15,896 nt of DNA from SVQP01 sp045594705 (GCA_045594705.1 JAZNZB010000005.1:1-15896); one strand, 5' to 3'; positions 1 to 6,668 are shown, numbered from the stretch's first letter. The notes: generated from the letters alone by a model not told the origin. Made by a program: numbers and translations.

Positions 1-1432
1 GGGAATCGTACCAAACCTCTGCGTAATGATCCTTTAACCATAAGCCGCCGTTTGAAGTGTCCTTGTTGATGTTCTCGTGTGCTTTTTTGTATAAAGCCTC
101 GTATGCCGATTTTGTTTCAAGGTCATCCATCTCGCCTGCAAGATATGCACCTTCCTTCAGTACAGCAAGCCACAAGAGCGAGAAATGAGGAGCGAGCTTA
201 CGTCCCACGACTCCGAGCACGTCTTTCCAGTCCCCCCAGAAGCACATGGGATTGTCGGGGGTATCCTGTTCGGGGAGGCCGTCTCCGTCACGATCAAAAG
301 TCATAAGGAAGTTGACGCTTTTAACGTAATAGGGGTACATTTCCTCAAGGAAGCCCATGTCCTTGTGATATCTGTAGTATCTTGCAATACGAAGGCAGAA
401 ATACTCGTTGATGTCTATGTCATAGTCACGCTCAATCTTCGGCAGGATAGTCGTCGGGATCTTTCCGTCGTGCCTCATCCATCTGCCGGACAGACGGATT
501 ATATCTTTCTCAAGATCATTCCAAAGGGAGACGTGCAAAAATGACGTCCAGAAGGAATCTCTTTGGTTGAGCTCTGTGTAGCCCATGGTCATTACTTGAC
601 CGCTTTTGTCGCTTTTTGTGAGAAGGATCGCCGCCTGCATATACCAGCGGGTGTATCGGTAGATCTGCTTGTCCCCTGTATTTGGAATGACATGGATAAA
701 GTCGAAAAGCTCGTTTCGGATGACAGCGTAGCTTGACTCCACATATCTGCATACGTCATGTGCTGTGTCAAACTTCATTTTGAATCTGTGATCTTCATCA
801 AAGATTCCGAGAAGGAACACTACTGTTTTAGCAGACTCCGGCGGGATCACTACGTTGGACGTAAGCTTTACAATTCCGTCTTCGGCGGCGTTTCCCCTGC
901 AGGTCTCACAGCCGAAGCAGGACAGGAATGCCGCTCCTTCCTCTACTGTATAATGACCGTCTCCGATGCACGTTATTTTTCCTGTTTTGCCGAATGAGGT
1001 ACGCAGAGAATCTTTTGTTGTATGCCATTCAAGGGTTATGCTCAAACGCTTTTCCATATCGGATTTATTTGTCAGAGTATATTCCGTTACGGTGCAAGGA
1101 GTGAAGATAAGCTCGTCATTATTTGCCGAAAGAGGAGAGAACGCCAAAACGGAAATGTCCGTACCGTTCGCAAGGGTAGTGTTTGCCATATATCTCGGGT
1201 AGGTTTTGTCTGTAATATTCCAGCTTAGTTCCGAGTCTGTAACGCTTACTCCGTCCGCTTCGAAAAGGAAGGCACTTTCTCCTGCTTCACGAAGTGAGTT
1301 TCCGTCACAGTCAAAGCACGGAGGATTGTACAGAATTCTTCCGTACATCCTTCCTTTGGGGGTAACCGAAGCTGACAAGGTTGAGTTACCGATAACAAGT
1401 CCGCTTTTTGCTTCTTTTTCGAATATCATCAT
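1..1432 (-). CDS. Six-hairpin glycoside hydrolase (GH116-like), C-terminus cut off by window edge
   Basis: This reading frame stays open for 477 codons from the ATG at 1432 to the first base of the window, so the 3' end lies outside. The start is supported by AAAGGAG at 1442-1448, nine bases upstream, and by a promoter at 1486-1514. Residues 1 to about 240 look like a beta-sandwich domain. From about 250 onward the helical pattern fits an (alpha/alpha)6 glycosidase: RDSFWTS begins at R291, followed by DRDGDGLPE (380-388) and GDWKD (400-404). The DGDGLPE box is typical of GH116 and related six-hairpin families, but the exact family and the catalytic acids cannot be fixed without the missing C-terminus. 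No signal peptide is seen, so it is probably cytoplasmic. Codons are AT-richer (many GGA, AAA, ACA) than in the genes to the right. The substrate is unknown. Confidence 0.75.
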   Translation of the reverse strand, partial: MMIFEKEAKSGLVIGNSTLSASVTPKGRMYGRILYNPPCFDCDGNSLREAGESAFLFEADGVSVTDSELSWNITDKTYPRYMANTTLANGTDISVLAFSPLSANNDELIFTPCTVTEYTLTNKSDMEKRLSITLEWHTTKDSLRTSFGKTGKITCIGDGHYTVEEGAAFLSCFGCETCRGNAAEDGIVKLTSNVVIPPESAKTVVFLLGIFDEDHRFKMKFDTAHDVCRYVESSYAVIRNELFDFIHVIPNTGDKQIYRYTRWYMQAAILLTKSDKSGQVMTMGYTELNQRDSFWTSFLHVSLWNDLEKDIIRLSGRWMRHDGKIPTTILPKIERDYDIDINEYFCLRIARYYRYHKDMGFLEEMYPYYVKSVNFLMTFDRDGDGLPEQDTPDNPMCFWGDWKDVLGVVGRKLAPHFSLLWLAVLKEGAYLAGEMDDLETKSAYEALYKKAHENINKDTSNGGLWLKDHYAEVWYDS

Positions 1433-1485
1433 ATAGTCCGGCTCCTTTAGTTGTGATTAACGATTGTACAGTGGCTTTTTTATAT

Positions 1486-1514
1486 AGTATACCAAATAAG
1501 TCAGATTATTTCAA
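1486..1514 (-). promoter_or_regulatory. Promoter of the left-edge glycoside hydrolase
   Basis: On the minus strand TTGAAA (1509-1514) and TATACT (1486-1491) are separated by exactly 17 bases, a good sigma-A-type match. It lies about 55 bases upstream of the ATG at 1432. A palindrome abuts the -35 box. Confidence 0.7.
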
Positions 1515-1529
1515 TCCCCATTTGGGGAT
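1514..1529. promoter_or_regulatory. Palindrome at the -35 box, possible operator
   Basis: ATCCCCA-TT-TGGGGAT is a perfect 7+2+7 dyad touching the -35 hexamer of the glycoside hydrolase promoter. The position fits a regulator site. No regulator for it can be named from this window. Confidence 0.4.
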
Positions 1530-1569
1530 GTGGGACGGTCTGATATAATAATAAAGTGGGGAATAACTA

Positions 1570-1778
1570 TTGACGAGCTCTCTCGTGTATGCTAAAATAA
1601 ACTTACGTGTGGCACAGCATTGGTATGGTTGGTAACGCACAGTAAAAGCTCATTTTGATGAATTTTTGGAATATAATTGAGGCGGAATAAGTTTGAGAAT
1701 AAAAGGAGGCAAAGTCGTAGGTCTGCAAAATTAGCGATAAAAACCAAATTAGCCATCACATTTTGTGGTGGCTTTTTT
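1570..1778 (+). ncRNA. Possible small RNA transcription unit
   Basis: A promoter-like pair, TTGACG (1570-1575) and TAAAAT (1593-1598) with a 17-base spacer, faces right. About 150 bases later comes a terminator-like hairpin with 9-base arms (1751-1759 and 1764-1772), followed by six T. Nothing of note is encoded between them: the open stretches are only a few codons long (for example MVGNAQ and MNFWNIIEAE), and an AAAAGGAGG at about 1700 has no start codon in range. The unit could be a small RNA of roughly 170 bases or the leftover ends of a deleted gene. No known RNA family was recognised. Confidence 0.3.
1751..1778 (+). terminator. Rho-independent terminator, rightward
   Basis: AGCCATCAC pairs with GTGGTGGCT (one G-U pair) across a five-base loop, followed by TTTTTT. 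No protein gene precedes it on this strand. Confidence 0.55.
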
Positions 1779-1792
1779 GATGTGTTGAAAGC

Positions 1793-1819
1793 AAAGAAAA
1801 GCCCCGCGCGTGGCGGGGC
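1793..1819 (-). terminator. Terminator of the XRE regulator gene
   Basis: GCCCCGC and GCGGGGC (1801-1819) form a seven-base GC stem with a five-base loop. On the minus strand it is followed by TTTTCTTT. It begins 12 bases after the stop codon at 1831. Confidence 0.75.
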
Positions 1820-1830
1820 AAGAAAGTCAA

Positions 1831-2376
1831 TCATCCTATGAGAAATTGCGAAACGGTATAATTCTTTTTATTGAGGATATACATTGCTGTTAACACCATG
1901 TACGCAGCAATACCGCAATGACCGCAGATCAAGTATCCTCTGTCCTCCGAACGATTGTCCGCAACAAATTCAATGATTCTATTTTCGGTAAATAAAAGCA
2001 AAAGCTCATTCAAACGGGATATTTCAATATTGGCTTTTTCGATGAGTGTTTGTTTGGATGTCGGAACATCGCAGCACAAAGCAAGAATCAGATTTTGTCC
2101 ATCCTCGCTGCAAAGCGCTTGCATTACTTCCGTAGTATTCGAGTCGAAGGGAGAAAGTTGCTTGATAAGCGATGATTTAATAACACAAGCCACACCGTTA
2201 TCATCCCAAATTTTAGTTCCATATGAACCTATAATTCTAAGGTTGCCTTGATTCTTACTTTCCTCTTGTTTTTCTCTGTTACCGACTTCAGAAAAATAGA
2301 TTCCTTTCCACATTTCCCAAAGATCCTCGCCAAGCTCTTGACGGAGATTACTATTATAGCGGTCATAGTTTGCCAT
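1831..2376 (-). CDS. C-terminal part of a split XRE-type regulator
   Basis: This 181-residue frame is the in-frame continuation of the HTH protein at 2401-2649. Only a TAA codon and eight sense codons (LATEFVWS) separate the two. On its own it starts at an ATG with no clear ribosome binding site, so separate translation would depend on re-initiation. The domain carries no motif I can assign. It has a G-x-I/K-WDDNGVACV stretch near residues 56-67, an acidic middle, and a CGHCG cluster near residues 151-155 that could bind metal. In related regulators this position usually holds a sensor or multimerisation domain, but no ligand can be inferred. A terminator follows directly. Confidence 0.5.
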   Translation of the reverse strand: MANYDRYNSNLRQELGEDLWEMWKGIYFSEVGNREKQEESKNQGNLRIIGSYGTKIWDDNGVACVIKSSLIKQLSPFDSNTTEVMQALCSEDGQNLILALCCDVPTSKQTLIEKANIEISRLNELLLLFTENRIIEFVADNRSEDRGYLICGHCGIAAYMVLTAMYILNKKNYTVSQFLIG

Positions 2377-2400
2377 TGACCAAACAAATTCTGTAGCAAG

Positions 2401-2649
2401 TTACTCGATTTTACTTGATACGGCGTCAAGATCACCATTTGATTCAGTTTCGAGAAGAACATCTGCTGAGATTTTATAAACATCGCTAATAGCTTTCAGA
2501 TTAAAACAATCGGGCAAACAATCTCCTGCCTCCCATTTTGAAATTGCTTGCGGAGATACTCCTATTTTTTCAGCAACCTCTTCCTGTGTCATGCCAAGCT
2601 TTTTTCTGTGATTGCGAAGCTTTTCGCCGAATATTTTTTGATCTAACAT
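2401..2649 (-). CDS. XRE-family helix-turn-helix DNA-binding fragment
   Basis: The 82-residue product is an HTH_3/XRE domain. Residues 8-62 contain the typical run LRNHRKKLGMTQEEVAEKIG followed by VSPQAISKWEAGDCLPD, where the recognition helix covers SPQAISKWE. GGAGG lies seven bases before the ATG at 2649, downstream of a good promoter. The frame ends at TAA (2401-2403) and continues in frame as the 1831-2376 reading frame. As it stands the cell would make a DNA-binding domain without its partner domain. Such fragments can still bind an operator, so loss of function is not certain. Most likely role: a local or autogenous repressor. Confidence 0.7.
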   Translation of the reverse strand: MLDQKIFGEKLRNHRKKLGMTQEEVAEKIGVSPQAISKWEAGDCLPDCFNLKAISDVYKISADVLLETESNGDLDAVSSKIE

Positions 2650-2672
2650 ATTCTATCCTCCAAGATTTTTTG

Positions 2673-2684
2673 AGATAGCTATCT
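2673..2684. promoter_or_regulatory. Palindrome at the XRE gene transcript start, possible operator
   Basis: AGATAGCTATCT is a perfect 12-base palindrome about 10 bases downstream of the -10 box, where the transcript should begin. This is a classic position for autorepression by an XRE protein. Confidence 0.45.
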
Positions 2685-2693
2685 TGTGATTAT

Positions 2694-2722
2694 ATTATAT
2701 CATGGCAAAACGCAACTTGCAA
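2694..2722 (-). promoter_or_regulatory. Promoter of the XRE regulator
   Basis: TTGCAA (2717-2722) and a perfect TATAAT (2694-2699) are spaced by 17 bases on the minus strand, about 45 bases upstream of the ATG at 2649. Confidence 0.7.
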
Positions 2723-2811
2723 TAGTAAACATATTGAGTTTTATTGAGAAAGTTCTACCTTGGGTTGAATTACCGCTTTCCCGACGCTCGCGTCTGGGGC
2801 AAGCATAACGC

Positions 2812-3006
2812 GTGGATGTCCTCGCGCAGTCGGGCAGAAGCCCGAACCCACCATCCACAGAGAAACGACGCGCAAAAGCCTTCCTCCGGGAGGAAGGGGG
2901 ACCACGAAGTGGTGGAAGGAGCCCGCGTGACTTTAAGTTTACATAAGCTTATTTCAACGCGCTCTCCCTCACCCGACTCCGTCGGGAGCTCCCTCCCGGA
3001 GGGAGC
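2812..3006. repeat. Hairpin-rich intergenic repeat region with two units facing each other
   Basis: The 473-base gap 2650-3122 holds no convincing gene beyond the XRE promoter. Unit A (2878-2921) has a 9+1+9 perfect palindrome (CCTTCCTCC/GGAGGAAGG, 2879-2897) and then ACCAC-GAA-GTGGT (2901-2913). Unit B (2961-3006), in the opposite orientation, has the same plan: GCTCCCTC/GAGGGAGC (2988-3006) next to CCCGAC-TCC-GTCGGG (2972-2986). The order long CCTCC-type hairpin, short hairpin, GGAGG-type tail is shared but the sequences differ, as expected for two members of one repeat family. A further CGGGC/GCCCG hairpin (about 2839-2852), enclosed by GTGGATG/CATCCAC arms, lies to the left. Resembles the non-coding repeats scattered through gut Firmicutes genomes. 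Confidence 0.6.
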
Positions 3007-3030
3007 CTTTCGTAAGTTCCCATCGACCAA

Positions 3031-3062
3031 AACACCACCAAAGAAAAATCCTTGGTGGTGTT
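3031..3062 (-). terminator. Terminator downstream of the arabinofuranosidase gene
   Basis: AACACCACCAA pairs perfectly with TTGGTGGTGTT across a ten-base loop. On the minus strand it runs into TTTT. It lies 60 bases beyond the stop codon at 3123. Confidence 0.65.
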
Positions 3063-3122
3063 CGTGTTTTCTCCGCTAAGAATGCAGAGCCGTGGGGCAT
3101 TTCTTTTGAAACGTCAGACGTC

Positions 3123-5216
3123 TTACACGTCAAGAACCCCGGCAAGCGGGATGACGTACTCAGCAAAGGACAACGCCTTAGCACGCACGCTTGCAACGCT
3201 CCCCTGCACGGCAAGCGTTACGGGGATCTCGCCAATCTGCATATCCTCCTGCTTGTTCATGCTCTGGGGACTTTTGGCAGTCAGAGCAATGCCGTCGAAG
3301 CAACCGTCCGATACCTCAAATGCTCCAAGATCCAGTGAGATCGTATCGTCCTTGTCTCCCTTATTGAGCACGTTCAGCACAAGTGCATTCCCCTGCTCAT
3401 TGACTGACAGCTGCACCTGCACAGGGTCCCCCATCTGCGGATGATAGCCCTCGATCTCCAGCGTTCTGTATGCCGCCGTGTGCGCAAAGCGGTGCAGCAC
3501 CATGCCTGCTGCCGTGGGATACGCGCACTCCTTGGGCGTTTCAATGGCGGATTGCGCGTGCGTATTTGCCAGGTTATTAAAATTGACAAAGCCAATCTCA
3601 CGGCCGTATCTCTGCCACATCATGAGAATGGACGCAGCATTCAAGGCATACGCCCACTTGCTGAACAGATAGCACTTGGTCAGCTTATTATCCTCTCTGG
3701 GCGCCATGTTATACATGTCCGCGCCGCCTAAGGGCAGCCACTCGGTGTTGCAGTAGAGCAGATGTGTGCCGTTTTTCTCGTTATACGCACGAAGAATCGC
3801 CAGTTTTTTTTGCATATAGCTCTCATCCGAGCCGCGGTCGGCAATGAAATCAATGTCCCGGCCCGCAATCTCCAGCATTTTTTCAAGTCCTTCCAGATTG
3901 TAGCTGTAAGTATCGATGCCGATATTGACCGTGGGATCGACCGCCTTCATGGCGCGGGAATACACGATGCAGGCACGCGCGTACTCCTCGGGCGTAAACC
4001 AGCGGTGCACCTCGTTGTCCATCTCCCAGTACTTGACGTTGTACGGCCTCTCGCGGCCGTTTGCAATGCGGGCACGGCCGCCCTCGGTGCTCTCGTCGCC
4101 GTTACAGTATTCCACCCAGGCGGCTGCCTCGCGCGCGCCCTGCTCAATATTTGCAAAGTGCGGCAGATCTCTGCCGTGGCGCGCTGCGTGGATGGTGGGA
4201 TCCTCGGGGTCTTTGCCCAGGCTTTCGGGCGGTACGTAATCAAAGAATCGCTTATAGGGGTTGAACATATTGACGCAGATCATGGACTCGCCGCCAATCG
4301 CCTCTGCGTAGGACGCAAGCTCGTCCGTGCCCACGTCGTTGTACTGATAGCCGCCCCAGAAATACGACTTCATGGGCGGACGGTATTCGCCCACACCGTC
4401 GCGCCAGTTATAAAACGACGCAAAGCAGCCGCCCGGCCAGCGCACGACTGCGGGAGAAACGTATGCGCCCGCCTCGACCGCACTCTTTTTCATGCGACGG
4501 ACGGCGTCGTGCGGCAGCAGCGAAAAATCGTCGCACAGCACACTCGTCTGCCCATCCAGCAGCAAGGCAAAGGTATATCTGCCCTCGTCCGGCACGGTAA
4601 AGGTGGCTTGTACGGGGGTATAGTCCTTCCCGATCGGAGCAAGCGCGCAGGTCGCGACGGGATCGCTCACGCTTCCCTCTTTGTAAATTGCAATGCGCAG
4701 CGCGGGATTGCCCTTGGTCAGCTTGATCTTGCCCTTGAAGGTATAGGTCACGCCCGCAAAGCAGTATTTGCCGTCCTGTGCAAGGCCGCCAAGGTCGTCC
4801 GAGTTGTTGACCACCTGCATGGCGTGCTCACCGTGGCAGCCGCCCTCGACGATGCCGATGCGCACGTCTGCCATAGGAGACTGCTCAATGACAAAGGTGG
4901 AATCATCCTCGATCAGCTGATGCCCCGCCGTGCCCGGAAAAGCAAACCAGGCGTTGTGCTCATATCCCGAATGGTACCAGTCAAACACGCGCCAGTCGGT
5001 CTCGCAGCGTGAGGAGTGGTCGTTTTCATCCTCCAAAAGATCAAACCAAAGCTTGTTGATCATGCGATATGGATAAAATGGCTCAAAGCTGCGGTTAAAA
5101 AACATTTCGGCAATCATACCCTCCACCTGCAGTCCGTAGCCAAGCTCGATAAAATTCGAGGCAAGCTTAGGGCTGATGGGCGTGGAATGATAGCTTGTTG
5201 TGGCAGTCAGTTTCAT
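3123..5216 (-). CDS. Cytoplasmic GH51-like alpha-L-arabinofuranosidase
   Basis: The 697-residue protein should release arabinose from arabinan or arabinoxylan oligosaccharides. The start at 5216 was chosen because GGGAGGAA lies seven bases upstream; a longer in-frame start at 5279 would sit inside the promoter. Family marks are VVRWPGGCF (257-265), WRDGVGEYRP (271-280), GTDEL (296-300), WVEYCN (367-372), YNVKYWEMDNE (392-402) with E402 as likely acid/base, and CNTEW (489-493) with E492 as likely nucleophile. Residues about 115-240 look like an inserted CBM4/9-type jelly-roll, and residues about 590-697 fit the C-terminal beta domain. There is no signal peptide or membrane segment, as is usual for GH51 enzymes acting on imported oligosaccharides. 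The region around 45-100 is not a pattern I recognise. The gene stands alone with its own promoter and terminator. Confidence 0.88.
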   Translation of the reverse strand: MKLTATTSYHSTPISPKLASNFIELGYGLQVEGMIAEMFFNRSFEPFYPYRMINKLWFDLLEDENDHSSRCETDWRVFDWYHSGYEHNAWFAFPGTAGHQLIEDDSTFVIEQSPMADVRIGIVEGGCHGEHAMQVVNNSDDLGGLAQDGKYCFAGVTYTFKGKIKLTKGNPALRIAIYKEGSVSDPVATCALAPIGKDYTPVQATFTVPDEGRYTFALLLDGQTSVLCDDFSLLPHDAVRRMKKSAVEAGAYVSPAVVRWPGGCFASFYNWRDGVGEYRPPMKSYFWGGYQYNDVGTDELASYAEAIGGESMICVNMFNPYKRFFDYVPPESLGKDPEDPTIHAARHGRDLPHFANIEQGAREAAAWVEYCNGDESTEGGRARIANGRERPYNVKYWEMDNEVHRWFTPEEYARACIVYSRAMKAVDPTVNIGIDTYSYNLEGLEKMLEIAGRDIDFIADRGSDESYMQKKLAILRAYNEKNGTHLLYCNTEWLPLGGADMYNMAPREDNKLTKCYLFSKWAYALNAASILMMWQRYGREIGFVNFNNLANTHAQSAIETPKECAYPTAAGMVLHRFAHTAAYRTLEIEGYHPQMGDPVQVQLSVNEQGNALVLNVLNKGDKDDTISLDLGAFEVSDGCFDGIALTAKSPQSMNKQEDMQIGEIPVTLAVQGSVASVRAKALSFAEYVIPLAGVLDV

Positions 5217-5244
5217 ATCTGTTCCTCCCGGTGTGATTGCATTC

Positions 5245-5273
5245 ATTATAGCATTTTTGGAGCAAGGTGTCAA
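5245..5273 (-). promoter_or_regulatory. Consensus promoter of the arabinofuranosidase gene
   Basis: TTGACA (5268-5273) and TATAAT (5245-5250) with a 17-base spacer match the sigma-A consensus exactly. Confidence 0.85.
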
Positions 5274-5279
5274 TGACAC
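5267..5279. promoter_or_regulatory. Palindrome over the -35 box, possible operator
   Basis: GTGTCA-A-TGACAC is a perfect 6+1+6 dyad containing the whole -35 hexamer of the arabinofuranosidase promoter. A consensus promoter blocked by a repressor here would make sense for a substrate-induced gene. No cognate regulator is identified. Confidence 0.4.
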
Positions 5280-5310
5280 AACGAAAAAAGCATAAATTTT
5301 GAAAATCCTC

Positions 5311-5341
5311 TTGACTCTATAGTTGACTATAATGTTATAAT
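5311..5341 (+). promoter_or_regulatory. MerR-type promoter/operator
   Basis: TTGACT (5311-5316) and TATAAT (5336-5341) are 19 bases apart, too long for efficient sigma-70-type use and diagnostic of promoters that MerR proteins untwist. The perfect dyad TATAGT-TG-ACTATA (5318-5331) fills the spacer. It lies 41 bases before the merR-like start, so autoregulation is very likely. Confidence 0.85.
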
Positions 5342-5382
5342 AATGTCATCATAGAGATAACGAGCAAGAGGAGGGTGAAAAC

Positions 5383-6483
5383 ATGCTGAAAATCGGAGAA
5401 TTTGCCAAGGCATGCGGAGCAAGCGTGCAAACACTGCGATACTACGATCAGATCGGCGTATTTTGCGCGGACCATATCGATCCGGACTCGGGCTACCGCT
5501 ACTATAGCCAAGACAAGATCAAAACCTTTGCGCTGATCGAGCAGCTCAAAAAGCTGGATTTCTCGCTGGACGAGATCAAGGAGTTCCTTGCCTGCACCCC
5601 CGCACAGCAGTGTCGGATCTATGCAGAGAAAAAACTTGCACTCACCAGAATCATTCGCCAAAAGAACGTTCTGGTCAATCAAATTGATGAGAATTGCGGA
5701 AACGTACAGCCTAACGCAATTCCTTTGATCAAAGAAATCTTAACTATGCCGTTTGAGGATGATCCGCAAGTTATTGGAAAATGGATATATTGCGGAGATT
5801 CGGAAAAGCGCGAAAGCTCTTACGACGAACACGGTTTGATCAAAAAAGAGGTGAAGCACGAGCATCTATATTTCTTGCCGGGCGGATGCCAGACGTGGAT
5901 GTATTTTTGGAGTAAAGATTATTTGTACTATATCCTCCCTGCATTTAACGTAGTTTTGCCAAATCCGTACCGAGTATTTTATATCGGTCAAACAAAGTAT
6001 ATGGAGATCGAATGGATGGTCGATATGTTCATCAACAATTCGGAACATAGCCCCATTCGAATTTACAAGCAGGAAAACACAAAAAAATACTCCGAGCGCG
6101 AAACTCACGCAGCTCGCGACAACGTGGATGTGCCATTTGTTGCGGATGATCGCTTGATAGGCGAATGGGAAACGGTCGATCTGGTCAATCATCCGTCTGA
6201 TTTTCGCGTCGATCAAAGGCATTGCACAGGTGGATTCTGGCTTGTGAACATGCAGTTCTTCAATCGTGGGATATGTATTCAAACACGTCACTGCGGAGAT
6301 GTGAAAATCCAATTGAACTACTCTGCCGGCATGATTATTGATCAATTCCAAGAGCGAGTCCATCATTATCAGATACACACCGAGCAAGGTACGGATTATT
6401 TGATCATGGAGCATAAATATATCGAATACGATTATTCGGGAAAGGTTCCCTATTATTACGTATTAAAGAGAAAATCGCTATAG
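5383..6483 (+). CDS. MerR-family regulator with two C-terminal lipocalin-like repeats
   Basis: The 366-residue protein begins with a MerR DNA-binding domain (1-70: KIGEFAKACGASVQTLRYYD, then GYRYY at 37-41 and LKKLDFSLDEIKEFL at 55-69), followed by a short coiled coil (about 75-105). The rest is two related modules. Module 1 (about 126-230) runs from IGKW through YFLPGG to YMEIEW and PIRIYKQ. Module 2 (about 254-364) runs from IGEW to YLIMEH and PYYYVLKR. Beta-rich modules of this kind occur as ligand-sensing domains on Firmicutes MerR proteins; the ligand is unknown. The start has GAGGAGG eight bases upstream and a MerR-type promoter in front. The first 320 bases look GC-richer than the remainder, hinting that the sensor part has a different history. 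No terminator was found before the inverted-repeat element downstream. Confidence 0.85.
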   Translation: MLKIGEFAKACGASVQTLRYYDQIGVFCADHIDPDSGYRYYSQDKIKTFALIEQLKKLDFSLDEIKEFLACTPAQQCRIYAEKKLALTRIIRQKNVLVNQIDENCGNVQPNAIPLIKEILTMPFEDDPQVIGKWIYCGDSEKRESSYDEHGLIKKEVKHEHLYFLPGGCQTWMYFWSKDYLYYILPAFNVVLPNPYRVFYIGQTKYMEIEWMVDMFINNSEHSPIRIYKQENTKKYSERETHAARDNVDVPFVADDRLIGEWETVDLVNHPSDFRVDQRHCTGGFWLVNMQFFNRGICIQTRHCGDVKIQLNYSAGMIIDQFQERVHHYQIHTEQGTDYLIMEHKYIEYDYSGKVPYYYVLKRKSL

Positions 6484-6545
6484 TCAGGCTACTGAATCAA
6501 CTGAAAATTTCACAGAACAAGATTCCAAAACAATATTTTTGGATA

Positions 6546-6668
6546 GTTGCCGTAGGCGCTGGCGATCAATGATCGCCCCTACAGTGATTCTTTTGAGGCT
6601 TTGGTATCACATAATCCCAACGTACACAGTTGTAGGGGCGATCATTGATCGCCAGCACCTACGGCAAC
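6546..6668. repeat. 123-bp inverted-repeat element (MITE- or REP-like)
   Basis: Two 38-base arms (6546-6583 and 6631-6668) are inverted copies with one mismatch, GTTGCCGTAGG[C/T]GCTGG continuing into the rest. They enclose 47 unrelated bases. Each arm contains the 17-base palindrome GGCGATCA-A-TGATCGCC. AATATTT occurs just outside both ends. It encodes nothing. The transcript would fold into a very stable stem, which could stop transcription leaving the merR gene or stabilise its RNA. Confidence 0.75.

Larger units (their letters stand above)
1831..2649 (-). pseudogene. Full-length XRE regulator interrupted by an in-frame TAA
   Basis: Reading through the TAA at 2401-2403 gives one 272-codon frame (an N-terminal HTH of about 82 residues plus a C-terminal domain of about 190), bounded by one promoter and one terminator. 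A single C-to-T change from CAA (Gln) to TAA would explain it. Alternatives are a sequencing or assembly error, or genuine expression as two pieces. Recoding of TAA is unlikely because other genes here (GH51, MutS-like, truB) end at TAA. Confidence 0.6.

Noticed and set aside
1592..1834. 80-codon minus-strand open frame in the intergenic gap
   Set aside because: Runs through two terminator hairpins and the end of the XRE regulator gene, with no ribosome binding site.
2401..2403. Recoding of TAA as an amino acid
   Set aside because: Other genes in the window terminate at TAA, and no recoding signal or suppressor tRNA gene is visible.
2744..3214. Several short open frames in the repeat region
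   Set aside because: They are made of hairpin repeats and lack start signals; the translations look like repeat-derived sequence.
3762..5012. 416-codon plus-strand open frame
   Set aside because: Lies antisense to the arabinofuranosidase gene, whose catalytic motifs are clear. The product has no domain, and such shadows are usual opposite GC-rich genes.
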